Shown here: one piece after another, positions 19,846 through 31,122 of the stretch
Layout: each line of letters begins with the position of its first letter
Position numbering within the stretch: the stretch's first letter is position 1
Assembly: GCA_019095985.1 (NCBI GenBank)
Contig: CM032665.1
Location: forward strand, 40,213,761-40,277,760
Direction of reading: 5' to 3'
Length of the DNA: 64,000 bases
Origin: Streblospio benedicti
Taxonomy: Eukaryota; Annelida; Polychaeta; Spionida; Spionidae
Program-made: the position numbers and the translations under genes
The notes under the pieces: model-generated
Seen by the model: only the letters and a program-made list of their open reading frames with translations
What the model was told of the DNA's origin: nothing
The model's database searches: none

Positions 19846-22462
19846 GTGTTTGGGCTCTTCTGCAAGATCCTAGATTTGCTACTGAATTGTATGTACACGA
19901 TGTGTTCATTCATAACATAACAACCTCACCCAAATTTATGTCAGATGACACATATAAAGTACATTTTAACTACTGTCCAAACTTGCAATTGACCTGGTTG
20001 TTATAAACGAGATATTGTCTCAGCCGCGACTGTTGTCTGTAAGTGATGATGATTGCTCGACTGGATGAGGAAATGTGCACACGTCAACTCACCCAATTAC
20101 TCTCAAAACGCTGCAGCCTTGCCTTCAATGGAATTCATTATCAGTTTTTCGTGAAGTCATAACAACAATTACTGCACTGTTTCTTGACATTTTTAGATTG
20201 TATGATTGTTTTTTTTTCAACAGGCAAGATTTCTTAATCTTTTATTCTGACATGGGATTTCAACCGATTTTGTCTTCACAAGACTGGAATATAAAAAATC
20301 AAATCATGCATTTGTTTATCTTGTGCAATGTTAAAACTCCTTGTCATAATTCTATGATAAAATATCCCATAACTGCGTCTTAAATCTTTTACATTAAATT
20401 CCTAATTTCTTTCCATATTACATTTTTTCAATCTTTTTCACGTGACCCAATGATTTGACCCATGCTGACTTCAACACTGACATATGTAAAGTTTGAACAA
20501 AAGTCAAATAGCTTGTGCATACATAGCATTGGTTTTAACTTGTGCCTCAAAATGTTTGAACTCATTGTCATAATTCTATGATAAGTGCCATTAATTTGTC
20601 CGACTTTGAGGCATGATTATCTTTCTAGAACTGCAACTAGAGGAACCTCCCTACAGTACACTGAGCAAAAACACTAATGGCAAAATGTAGCATACAAAGC
20701 AAATGATAAATGATATGTTTGCTGTATATGAAATAAACATGTTTAACGCCACAATTACCGTAATTTATGTGATTAGACTTTGATACAGTAAAGCTGAATT
20801 TTTCAGTTAGGGCCATACAGGCGATGCAACATCACTTTTGTACCTTCATGTAAGCAATATCACTAGCCATGTAGCAAGCAATGTAGCAACGAAGCGACTG
20901 GCGATTTTTTCGATCATATAATATTTGTATTGAATCGTTCACATGCATGGAACAATGCGACGTTGCTTCGTCACCCAGTTCTGCTGTATTTATCAATTAC
21001 ATTGTCTTCTCTCTGTTTTCTATGGAGAACAAAGACAGAAGAATAGAATTTAACACCCAAGCAAGGGTAGGAAACACACACTAGATTACTGTAGTTACAG
21101 TTTGATCGTAGATTATGTTAAAAATGAAAACATACTCTGAGTAGCAAACTGTGATTTGAGCTGACTCATAAAATTGTTTCTCAATTGAGTGTTCACAGGA
21201 AGTAGTTAAGGGAATTGCCCAGGTAGACGACGACACTGTGGCCATCTTCTCATGCAATCAGCCCATAAACTCCTGTCCCTGTAATCAAGGCCTGCTCAGT
21301 GCTAACATCGTCAGCCTTGTATATTTGTTTGTTTGGTTTTAATATAACAGCAAACATTCATGGCAGTCAAGTGTGCATGGTCTTGCTTGATGATGATGTG
21401 TGGTTAATTGCTTATTATAATCAGACTCAGTGCCTGATTAAGGTTTAGTGGGTGCCACGGCTGTCATTCGAAGTGGGGCCTTTTGTTGCAAGTTGCGACC
21501 TTTGTCCCTACTTCTCACATCGTTACAGGAATTACTCTAATTATTGGAAGGACTTTAGTACTTGGCAACATCCTACGTGTGTTGAATATTAAATATGTCT
21601 CCAAAGCAGTGGGTACATTTGACGTAATAACAGCATGCAGTCAGAGGAAACAATCTAGACATTATATGACTGTACATGTATTCATTGTTACTGAAAAATA
21701 AAGTTTTAATGTACATATTTGCTCATGAACTAGGCAAACTAGGCAAACTGTTAATTAGCGTTTGCAATCAGGGAGACGTTTTGTCATCATCAAAACAAAC
21801 TACATCTGGTGAACTGACCATATCTGGAGCACTGTACTAGTATGGAAGTGTTACGCCAAACATAAACAGGTAGAAACACACAAAAACAGATTTTTTAAAT
21901 TGCAATCTTTATTCAATGAAGTTATTCCTATTTTAATGTGCAATGATAGAATATTGATTATATTGTAATAGTCTTGTAAAATAGTTTATATATATTCATT
22001 ATTTATGAACAAAATTACATGAGAATCTTGAGCATGTCAAAAACTACCAATATCTAGTCTAAGACATCTAATGTGTTAACATTTATGTGTAAAATTATTG
22101 ATGCTTTTGCGGCTTCATAAAATTGTATGTTGTACACGTGTAAACTTTTTTCAGCACATTTGGTTTATCTTGGTCAAGAAATATATACATGTACATTGGG
22201 AGCTCTTCCAATTTGGTACTTTCATGTTAAAAATAAGTGTAAAATGTTTGGCAAAATCTTGGTAACCCGCAAAAATATTTACTAGGGGACCCTTGTTATT
22301 TGGTGCTTTTGCATAAAACATTGTGCCCATACAAGTATTGGCAAAATTCGGGGGCCCCCAAATGTTTAGGCCCCATGGCTGCAGCTGCTCAGCCCGCTAA
22401 CTACTAGCTGATCAAGCAGTCATTATAATGAGAGGTGTCGGTGTTTGTCTTTGTGCTAATAA
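19846..22462. other. AT-rich intergenic DNA
   Basis: No transposon, RNA gene or exon recognised. CATAATTCTATGATAA occurs at 20345 and 20572. 20780-20990 has weak inverted similarity around GTTGCTTCGTC/GACGAAGC-like words. Confidence 0.5.
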
Positions 22463-22606
22463 GGGACTACTATTTATCATAGTCGACAGTGTAAAAACTA
22501 GAGTGGGCAGGAGTGAAAACTTGGTAGTAATTAATTTTAGGGTGGGGGTGGGCTCAAATATTTTCATACCCCCCCCCTGCTCCGGCCATGATTAATGATA
22601 GATCCC
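22463..22606. mobile_element. Harbinger-like MITE, shortest copy
   Basis: GGGACTACTATTTATCAT and ATGATTAATGATAGATCCC are inverted, flanked on both sides by TAA (22460-22462, 22607-22609). Confidence 0.8.
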
Positions 22607-22609
22607 TAA

Positions 22610-23121
22610 CTAGTCCACAGTCACGAGTGAAAAGTACATGAGCTTAAAATACATCCTTGTACGTAAAATTCTACACAACAAACTGAAGGTGACACACTCA
22701 TTATTCTTGACATACTATATACCAAACGCTTGCCATATTAATGTGACATTGCAGCCATAGTCAAGCGTGAGCATAATTTGACTCAAAGCATTTAAATTGC
22801 ATTAAGGTCTAGTAAAACGGTCATTTCAAAGAATAGCAACAGAGGATGAATATAAATGCTCTACTTATATGTTTCATATATCCATTTACTTTTAACAAGG
22901 CCCTTATCTTCATCAACTCATTAGCATTAATTTTATCGCTGTCCTCTTATATTCAGCTCGGACATTTACGTATCTAAATTCGGCTTTATGTTTTGTAATT
23001 TTAGGCGTGAAGACGAAGGAAACGGCGATTCATCACCATAATGGCTGATGACACCACCTCATTTGCCGCTGTTCGCTTCAACATACACCTGCAAAACCAG
23101 CCACACAGTACGCTAATGTAA
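22610..23121. other. Intergenic DNA
   Basis: Repeat-free. 22930-23100 has AT-core words (CATTAGCATTAATTTTATC) and a moderately GC-rich end. No gene recognised. Confidence 0.4.
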
Positions 23122-23124
23122 TTA

Positions 23125-23426
23125 GGGGGATACCATTTATCATGGTCATGGTCATGAGTCAAAGTATCATGGGGATGGGGTGGGGGAGGGGGGGGGGGGA
23201 GCCTGGGTATGAAAAGACTAGGGAGGTAGTCGTGTGTGGGGTTGGGTGAGGCCTCAAAAACTCGACTTAATTTGGAGAGATGATTGAAAATCTTGGGAGA
23301 AAATTGTATTGTTTTAGGGGTGCAGGGCCTAAAATTTTCAATTTTTTTAGGCGGTGGTCTGAAAATCATGATGGTTTAATTTTTACATATCCCCCCCCCC
23401 AAGGGCTATGATAAATGGTAGGCCCC
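23125..23426. mobile_element. Harbinger-like MITE beside LINE fragment
   Basis: GGGGGATACCATTTATCATG and CTATGATAAATGGTAGGCCCC are inverted ends. TTA lies left and TCA right. It abuts the truncated reverse transcriptase fragment, so it probably inserted into the LINE. Confidence 0.8.
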
Positions 23427-23429
23427 TCA

Positions 23430-24125
23430 ATGCTCTCATGTTTTCTACGCTGGTCAATGGTATCGAAACAAGCACTCATGTCCAGCAACACTAGTACGGC
23501 ACATTGACCCTGATCCATGGCAGAGATGATGTAATCTGTGATCTTTAATAGAGCAGTCTCTGTGCTGTGCCATTCCCGTGATGCGCATTGAAACATGTCA
23601 TAGAGATCATTTCTCTTCTTGTGTTCACTTTCTTGTGGTTTAGTGACTCTATATAAGTTTACCAAGGCATGGAAGGTTTGAGACAGGCCTTAAGTTTGGC
23701 TTCATTTCTTGATCTATTGAACGTTTTTTATAAGTGGAGATAAAAGAGCTTCCTTCAAGTCAGATGGAAAACGACCAAGTGTCAGAGAAAGATATACAAT
23801 TTTAACAAGAGTTTGTAATATGATGTCAATAAATTTGTTCAGCAGTTTGGTAGGTATGGGATCTATACTAAATGACTTGGTGTTAGCTGTCTTCACGATC
23901 TTTTCCAATTCCAAGTGTGCAACTGATCTAAATTTTGTGAGAGGTTCTGCAATGTGCCTAGCATACGATCTGCCTTATATGTTGTTTTGAATGATTTTCA
24001 ATGATTTTGACTGATTGTCATTGGTATTCTCTATCTTTTGGTAAAAGTAATACAAAAATTAGTCTGCTAGCTCTTTTGGATTTTTATGCGATGGAAGTAT
24101 GCTCTCTCTTTCTTTATGTAAAATT
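23430..24125 (-). mobile_element. CR1-like LINE reverse transcriptase fragment
   Basis: The minus strand encodes, in order, PKELAD and YYFYQKIENTND (linker before RT), then SIDPIPTKLLNKFIDI and LGRFPSDLKEALLSPLIKN, then PNLRPVSNLPCLGKLI, then FQCASREWHSTETALLKITD and VLVLLDMSACFDTID. These are RT blocks of CR1/Jockey-type non-LTR retrotransposons, including the first part of the catalytic domain. Frames change at least twice and stops occur, so it is dead. The 3' half is lost at the adjoining MITE. Confidence 0.9.
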
Positions 24126-24477
24126 TAACCCCTTATAACCCGCATGTGCATCTTACACTAAATAGAACGTATTGCATGATTTTCAAACTGCAAAATCACT
24201 ATGGCCGATGACTCAAAATAAACATCCTTTATAACATACCAGCCCTTAGTAGCACTATATACTCAAGTAATTTAATCCTTGCTAATAATAGACATAAATT
24301 TGGAAACGTTTCATTTGGGGATTCATGAAAGGTCTCTTATAATTAGTGAGCGATGAGCCGTTGCTGCCGCAGACGCAGCTGTTGCTGCTACTCGCCAGTC
24401 TCCACACAGCATGCTGGGAATTAGTGCCTCAAACATTCACCACGAAACACTCTTGTTTTCGTAAAGGTAGCAAGCTC
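24126..24477. other. Short repeat-free block with GC-rich core
   Basis: 24355-24440 is GC-rich (GTTGCTGCCGCAGACGCAG) and holds the ZNF143-like site at 24409. Otherwise nothing recognised. Confidence 0.4.
24409..24422 (-). promoter_or_regulatory. ZNF143/Staf-like site
   Basis: The minus strand reads AATTCCCAGCATGC, matching the TTCCCAGMATGC core of the ZNF143/Staf binding site, which is typically found at promoters and snRNA genes. No transcript start is seen nearby. Confidence 0.35.
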
Positions 24478-24770
24478 TCACCACCTATCCACCACCTATC
24501 CACAGATTAGGTCGTCATCACTTTGTTTTGTTCACCCAACCAAAGGTTAGGTCGTCATGTCACTGTGTTTTGTTCACCCAAACAAAGGTTAGATCTTCAT
24601 TATCTTATTGTGTTCACTCAACGAAACGTTTGGTCTTAGTTATGATATCTTTAAAGTGTTAATCTAGCCACATGTATGGAAATGAGCTGTTTTGATTGTC
24701 TAAAGACACCATTACTTTGTGTATTTTGAATGTGGCATTGATAAAGGGCTCAGTAGACTGGGGTGGTAAT
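24478..24770 (+). mobile_element. ~43-bp-unit repeat element, short copy
   Basis: Three to four units (TTAGGTCGTCATCACTTTG, TTCACCCAACCAAAGGTTAG) and then the unique end AAATGAGCTGTTTTGATTGT ... GGCATTGATAAAGGGCTCAG TAGACTGGGGTGG. Confidence 0.8.
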
Positions 24771-24978
24771 CTCACGAATCCATCTCTAAACGCTCTCTTC
24801 GTTGTAAATGTAGCAGGCTCGTATCGAGTCAGTGTCAAAACAGCCGAAAAATCTACTGGCATCAGTCAGGATGGAGTTTGCATTGATTCTGCTACAAGTG
24901 TAAAAAATACACTGCAAAAATGGCCTGTGTTGTGCTCGAAATATGTGCGATGATTAACCGCATTCATAAACATCTAAA

Positions 24979-25157
24979 CAGTGGAACATGCCGTTTGTGG
25001 ACACCATTGAGAAAAGTGTGAAGTGTCCACATAACACAGGTGTCCTTGTAGTCTATTGAGAGAGGGGTTGTGATATAGTGTATATAGGGAAAATTATTAA
25101 AGGGGAGAAATAAAGTGTCCACATAAGCCAGATATCCACATGGACAGGTTTGACACT
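24979..25157. mobile_element. Second Tc1/pogo-like MITE type
   Basis: CAGTGGAACATGCC and TTTGTGGACACC at the left match, inverted, the right end (ATATCCACATGGACAGG then TTTGACACTA). GTGTCCACATAA recurs inside. 179 bp. Its ends resemble the main pogo-like family but the body differs. Confidence 0.6.
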
Positions 25158-25361
25158 ACATCACATTGTGTACTCTGATCTCAGCAGTACGTGCATGTGT
25201 AAGATCCTGTGGAGTGTTCTCTTACTCTCTCCTCCTAGCCCTTGTTAAACGTTCCCAACAGTGACAGTGAAACATGGATTAAAAGCATGCACTGTTCATT
25301 GTGACCAGGTTCTTTTAGATAAACACTTAAGCAGATCCGTTCATGATTTTCATATTTTGTG

Positions 25362-25665
25362 TTTCTGTGGCCAATTAGATAGGAAGTTTGACTCGTGACC
25401 TGAAGGTGATGGGTGTTGAGCAAATTCATCCCCAAACAGTTGAACACTGCTCCGTGGTAGCTGCACATTGAATAGGTACAGGTCAGGCAACTGAAGGATA
25501 ATGTTGATTGATAAGCATGTTTGCTCTATGGATGCAATTGATGTATGCTTCCCAGGCAGTTGATAAAGATAGAGGGTGACAAGGATACCAATGACCTGGT
25601 GTGAGTGCAGAGTCATCTGATCCTGCATAATACCATAAACGAGATATTTACATTTACTTTTAATT
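25362..25665 (+). mobile_element. SINE family 1
   Basis: Head GTTTCTGTGGCCAATTAGAT with a degraded A box, body GATGGGTGTTGAGCAAATTC, CTGCTCCGTGGTAGCTGCAC and a CAATGACCTGGTGTGAGTGC 3' part, ending in an ATTTACATTTACTT tail. The B-box region is deleted. Confidence 0.8.
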
Positions 25666-25763
25666 ACATGAGGTGAACTTCAAACTCGCGGTCACAAAAA
25701 TCGTCAAATAAAAGCTTCAAATGACATGAATGACTTTGGATACTATTGTGTACAACTAATTAC

Positions 25764-25916
25764 TACAGCAAAACCTCCAATTAAATCCATCTTTATAAAG
25801 AGACACGTGACCTTTACAAACAGATCAAGCTGTGTAAGAAGACCATTTCTTAAGAAACCATTTGAGGCTGGTCTCTGTGTGCTATTATGTGAGAGGCTCC
25901 ACTGTAACAGTCAATT
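25764..25916. mobile_element. pogo-like MITE (copy 8)
   Basis: TACAGCAAAACCTCCAATTA at the left, GAGAGGCTCCACTGTA at the right; both TA flanks kept. 153 bp. Confidence 0.8.
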
Positions 25917-26534
25917 TGAAGGATGTAATTTAGGGTTTACTTAACTAGAATCATGGTCATAGAATTTTATTACCACTCAGCAACATCAACAAAAAACATT
26001 AATAGTACGCAAGGCCATATTTCAGGTTTATGATAGTATAATGATATTTGGCTAACAAAATATCAATTTCACAATAAATAAATTCTTAAATTGTTTGGTC
26101 CATTTTAGAAAATTGGCTAAAGAATAATAATGCCAAGGGCAAGCCCAGATTATATGTATATGATATCGTATTATTTACTGAATTTCTAGAAGAATCCATA
26201 TGCATTGTGTGATTTTCCATGTAGAGACTGCAGGACTTATTAGTAAAAGCTGTAAATCGATTACACGCAGTATCCGGGCCTCATAAAGGGGCCTGTTTGA
26301 CACTATCCATCATTATTACTTCATTTCTAGCATGGTATTTTTCAATTAGAGAAGAAATGCCATATTTCAATGCCAAGCCTGCCACACATTGACTCGCTCA
26401 TACTCAAAGTCTTCTGATAACTATGATGTGCGGCAGGCTCTACACTAACTCTCGCCTGTTGGCCAATTTGGGCAAGTTCAAATGTCTACACACATTTATG
26501 CTGGCCCAACTTGCCCGACCACACCAGCACTTTG
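25917..26534. other. Intergenic DNA
   Basis: AT-rich, no feature recognised. Confidence 0.5.
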
Positions 26535-26700
26535 CATGGGTTAAAAGTTACATGGTGACACAGCAGTTTTTGAGTCTGTTTTAGCTTGTAAAAAAGAGAC
26601 AAATTTAAGATTTGTTTTCTCTGAAATTTTTTTCTATGGGCATGAGACATGCATATGCTTCTTATACATGTATATACTTGCCATACGGGAAGTAGATTTA
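26535..26700. repeat. Dispersed repeat, GTTAAAAGTGACA family
   Basis: CATGGGTTAAAAGTTACATG, then TTTTTGAGTCTGTTTTAGC and a TTGTAAAA word. Confidence 0.55.
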
Positions 26701-27097
26701 CCAATCAATTTGCCCATAAAGGTTAGCATTGACCACTTATGGGCAAATTCATAACTGTCCACCTTTTTGATACATGAAATTTTCGAACGGTGGTACAAAA
26801 ATGTAGTTGTCCTGGAAACAAGTTAAACATTACAAGTTTTTTCAAATATTTTTATTATTGCCAGATGTAGGTCTTTGATCATTTAGTGAAGAATATAAAA
26901 TTTGTTTACAAGTGTATGCTTTTTTCCATGGAAAAATTACTTGAGGGCACTGTGAGCTTTCTGTCAGACAAGTTGAAATGCTGGACACATGAAGTTTGTG
27001 ATTGAATCTTTTTCGGGGAAAAAAAAATATGTGAAATGAAAGAAAATATATGCCATTTATAGCCCTATGACTCCAAGTCAGATAAGGACTATATCAT

Positions 27098-27290
27098 GTA
27101 GCCTTCTGTGGCCGAGTGGATAGGTAGTTAGAACTCGTGACTGGAAAGTCGTGGGTTTGATTCCCAGTCGGGTGTGGTAATGGGTGTTGAGCAAACTCAT
27201 CCCAGAAGAGTTGCACACTGCACACTGATCATTCCTAGCGGGGACTTCAAACCTTGAACTAGACATTTACATTTTATTTGTATTTAGCCT
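27098..27290 (+). mobile_element. SINE family 1 with intact tRNA-like head
   Basis: The head has an A box (TGGCCGAGTGG, as in Leu/Ser tRNAs) and a B box (GGTTTGATTCC) about 45 nt apart, the usual internal promoter. It continues GGTAATGGGTGTTGAGCAAA and GTTGCACACTGC, then jumps to a short ATTTACATTTTATT tail. It is not a tRNA gene: the cloverleaf ends do not pair and the tail is the SINE body. Confidence 0.85.
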
Positions 27291-27355
27291 CTGGTAAGAT
27301 AATGGTTTCAATGCTTAAATTATTCACATTTGCAATTTTCATCCAAGTGATCCAG

Positions 27356-27494
27356 CTACTTAAGGTCCATGACTCTTTCACCCGGATCATTACCAAGGAC
27401 ACGGAATGTCTGCCCCCGCATCCTGTTCCGACCGTCATCATCAGCATCCAAACACTGGGTATTGATGATGCATGTGTCTGCATGATGAATGGCT
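27356..27494 (+). other. Possible coding exon, unknown gene
   Basis: Pyrimidine-rich stretch and CCAG acceptor, then an open frame reading LLKVHDSFTRIITKDTECLP ... DDACVCMMNGC, with a GTAAGT donor after GGCT, phase 1. GC is well above the surroundings and third positions are C/G-rich. I recognise no family. It could equally be a conserved non-coding block, and no partner exon is found. Confidence 0.25.
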
Positions 27495-28169
27495 GTAAGT
27501 AGAGATACTGGTTACACTGGATCACACTACAACACTGACACCGGGTTCCCCGGCTTCCAGACATGCAATGTTTGCAAAAACACTGCCAAATCAATGACTT
27601 TGTTGGCGTTGTCTAATGATTTACAGCAATGATATTGTTTTACTGCGACGTTGTGTTTTGTTACTTTGTGTTTAATGAAAAAGCGGGCAGAAAGGCTAGT
27701 TTCAGCACTGATAGTCGTAGTGTCTCCATGCTATATTCTAGATTTTGAAACAATCACCAATAAATGCAGGTTGTATTATTAGATTATTGAACATATGATA
27801 TCATAAATTGCGATCATGAACTTGACATAAGCGTTGATATATAGGGCTTGACATAAGGATTCATAAGTCTGTGGACATCATGGCAATTAAGTTTGAAAAT
27901 CAAGTGGCCCGAGTCAAAGTCAGTTGGCCCAAAATTTGAAATTCAGATAGGAATGTCAATGACACTGTGGTCAGTACCACAGGAAAGTCAAAAGTGTAAT
28001 TTATTTCTAAAATAATAGATGTATCAATCGTGTAGTTTAAAAAACCCATCAAATTCATATATAATGCACCAGCCAAAAACTGAAAGCTCATCGTGCCACC
28101 TAAAGGCAAAAATCAGGTAAATGTATATATAAATGTGGTGGTTTATAGTCATGATTGAAGTCTTATTCT
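27495..28169. other. Intergenic DNA
   Basis: No element recognised. Confidence 0.5.
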
Positions 28170-28455
28170 CACGACTTTACATTTTAAACCAAGTCATTGG
28201 GACACTTGTTGATCAATTGACCATTTCTCACATACTTGCATCTGCAGCACATTTAGCGAAGGATCACTCACACATTCTTTCAACCCAATGACCTGTACCT
28301 AATTAATATGTAGGTGCAACAGAGCAGTTTGTAACTATTTAGGCATGAGCTCGTTCAACACTCACCATCAAACCCGACCGGGAATCAAACCCAGGACCTT
28401 CTGGTCATGACATGAGTCCAACTCACTATCCACTCAGCCCCAAAAGCCTCAGGCT
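28170..28455 (-). mobile_element. SINE family 1, nearly complete
   Basis: The minus strand has the degraded head with B box GGTTTGATTCC, then GGTGAGTGTTGAACGAGC and AATGACTTGGTT-like 3' sequence. Confidence 0.85.
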
Positions 28456-28699
28456 ACAAGGCCACCGTTTATGTGGAACCCTGTTTATCCCTTATGAAGC
28501 TATTAAGTTTCACTTTGCAGGAGGCAACCACCGCCAACTCTCGTAGAAACTTGCCATTTGCTCATGTCATTGCTTTTAGCCGATGAAATTGACATGGCAT
28601 TAGGTAAAGTGCATTTTAGATAAGATGTTTCGTGCCAGTACAATGCCCTCATGCCAAACAATGGATGGAAATAGAGTAGGAAACTTTGCTGAGGCTGTT

Positions 28700-28830
28700 G
28701 TTATGAAGGACTATGTTGGACGACCCCAGTCTATTGTACCATTTTGTCAAGGCCACAGTCAAAATACATCAAGTTACTGGTGCCTGCAGCCAATCAAAAC
28801 AGCTCATTTGCATTTTTGTGTTTGAAAAGT
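28700..28830 (-). mobile_element. ~43-bp-unit element, unique end only
   Basis: The minus strand reads AAATGAGCTGTTTTGATTGG, CTGCAGGCACCAGTAACTTG and ATAGACTGGGG; no tandem units attached. Confidence 0.75.
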
Positions 28831-29334
28831 AACACTTGTATTCAATTCCTAGGTATTCCAAAGATCAATATCTACCTATGTTAAAAACTGTCTATTGCTT
28901 TGAATGGTTACTCGATGTATGAACAACTCAAATAGAATTTCATCATTTGAGTTACACGAGACGGAAGTGGAAATGGGAAAATATCATCATACAATGGTGT
29001 TTATTCCCAGATTGTACATGCATGTACAATTAAAGTTCCTAGTTTTTACGTTCTGATCATGAGGCCACAGAAGTCACATGCTTCTAAAATCTGATAAACA
29101 GGTTACAGTTCTAGGGAAATTATAGCATGGTTTGCCTCTCAGCATGTCAATCATTGCTGTCAGCCCTGTAAGTGTGTTGGTGTTGACCTGCCAGCCTGAA
29201 GGGTTTGCCGTATCTTGTTCCTGACAGGAGGTATCTTTACTCTTAGTGATAGTGAAGTAGCAATTCTTTGTATCATGTCCCAGTGGTTGGTCACTGCATG
29301 CTGCTGTCATAACTTTGACAGATAAATATAAACA
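28831..29334. other. Intergenic DNA
   Basis: GTACATGCATGTAC palindrome at 29016-29029; nothing else. Confidence 0.5.
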
Positions 29335-29672
29335 TGCTTATTTACATTCGCAATTCACTTTTATCGTGCTCTTGTGATTTGACATTCACACTAGGTCATG
29401 GGCATCTTTTGTCACACTATATCTTTCTCATGAACTTCGTGGGGAGCATATTGCAACCATAGCTTAGACATGCTCATCACTCACATGAGCATGCACTCAC
29501 CTGACCTATACCTCTGTAACATGTAAGTACCACGGAGCAGTGTGCAACCTGTTAGGGATGAGTTTGTTCAACACCAACCCCCGGGCACCAACCATCAGAC
29601 TCGACAGGGTATCGAACTAATGACTTTCTTGTCACAAGTCTAACTCCTATCCAACCAGTCTCAGAGGCACAC
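29335..29672 (-). mobile_element. SINE family 1, reference full-length copy
   Basis: 338 bp in minus orientation. Head: GCCTCTGAGACTGGTTGGAT, B-box-like AGTTCGATACCC. Body: GGTTGGTGTTGAACAAACTC and ACTGCTCCGTGGTACTTACA. 3' part: GTGACAAAAGATGCCCATGA, then GAATTGCGAATGTAAATAAG. It defines the length and order used for the other copies. Confidence 0.85.
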
Positions 29673-30010
29673 ACTACAGATAGAGTGTGCAAGTTGGGGT
29701 TTGTATGGTGGTATGGGAAACAGAATTAGTATTCTACAATTTCATCGGATTTCTTCTGATGTACAGACCTATTTTTATGATATATCCAAGTATTTAAAAT
29801 TACGACTTCGACATTTTCAGTGTAGTCATCTGTAATCATCCTGAAATTGTAAGTTTAAATGCTTGGATTTATCATAAAAGTCAGTCCATACATAGAATTA
29901 GTTTTCGGCTAGCCTAGTGTTAAGTCTTCCTTGATTGTATTTCTTAAAAGTATGTTGTTTTAAACTCTGATGAAAATGCGAAAAATATTTTTTAGAATTA
30001 ATACATCACT
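29673..30010. other. Intergenic DNA
   Basis: AT-rich, nothing recognised. Confidence 0.5.
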
Positions 30011-30257
30011 GTTGACATAACGTGAGCGTTATTCCATTTTGGTGACATAACTTGAGCAGTATTCCATCATGGGGACATAACTTGAGTGGTATTCCATCAT
30101 AGTGACATAACTTGAGCAGTATTCAATTGTGGTGACATAACTTGAGCAGTATTCTATCATGGTGACACAACTTGAGCATTATTCCATTTCGGTGACATAA
30201 CTTGAGCAATATTCGATCATGGTGACATAACTTCCATTATGGTGACTTAACTTGAGC
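30011..30257. repeat. 30-bp tandem repeat, ~8 units
   Basis: GGTGACATAACTTGAGCAGT plus ATTCCATCAT, starting at 30011, 30041, 30071, 30101, 30131, 30161, 30191 and 30221. The eighth unit is shortened to 20 bp and a partial ninth follows. Units differ by 1-5 bases. Confidence 0.95.
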
Positions 30258-31042
30258 TAAACCCTTTATTTAGCATAAGTGGCATGCAGTATTTCGTGAG
30301 TGACAAACATATATCGCTGAAACTTCCCTTCTAATACATGGAAGGTTGATGCATCCTTTCACTTTGGTGCTTCACTCAGCTCTTTGCTGAATACGCTCTA
30401 TACCCAATTTTTTTTAAAAGACTGCCAATTCAACAACATAAATATCTTGAAAATTCATCAATTCAATTAAAATAGACTTATCCATGTTCTGTTTCATATT
30501 GGCAGAAAGGATGATTGATTAATTGTTGAAAAACTGAGGGAAAGGATGAGTAACGTGTTGGACAGGTGGGTCATACAAACTCTAATGCAGGCTTTTTCAT
30601 ATCGAAGCTGAACATTAAGGATAGCCCGGTGTCCCGAGTTCAATGAAAGCCTAGTTCAGGCTTGACTTGGGTTACTGTTTTGTTTTTGGCAGTCGCCTAA
30701 ATTCTATGTTCCTTCCTATAAGGATTTGGACATTTTTGCTACCTGAGACAAGAATCTTGACAGTGTTAAAAATCAGGACCGTCAGCTGTCAAATCTTAGT
30801 GTTTACCCCTGCAAAACGAGTAAAATGTTCTATTTTGCTGCATTCCATATGGTAGGGCATACATGTATTCAACCTTTTTGAAGCAGTGGATAGGGTAGTT
30901 GTTACGGTATATCCATAAACATCCCTGAATTCATACATTAGCAGCCAATAAGCTTTAGTAATCTTGTATTCATGAATATGTACATTGAATATCATAACTG
31001 AATGTATGTTTGATTCATCCTGGGTTTCTTTATTCATGATTT
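30258..31042. other. AT-rich intergenic DNA
   Basis: No gene or element recognised. TTGAATATCAT at 30984 recurs at 31126 on the far side of the hairpin. Confidence 0.5.
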
Positions 31043-31122
31043 AAAGAATTTATTGGATACCAATAGAAACCAATGTTAAATGGTATTAACATTGGTTTCT
31101 ATTGGTATCCAATAAATTCTTT
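31043..31122. repeat. Perfect 37-bp hairpin
   Basis: Arms 31043-31079 and 31086-31122 are exact reverse complements separated by the 6-nt loop ATGGTA. The arm starts AAAGAATTTATTGGATACCA. No sequence relative in the window. Confidence 0.97.

Noticed and set aside
27098-27170. tRNA gene
   Set aside because: A and B boxes are present but acceptor and anticodon arms do not pair and the SINE body follows.
30011-30257. CRISPR-like array
   Set aside because: Direct tandem repeats without spacers in a eukaryotic genome.
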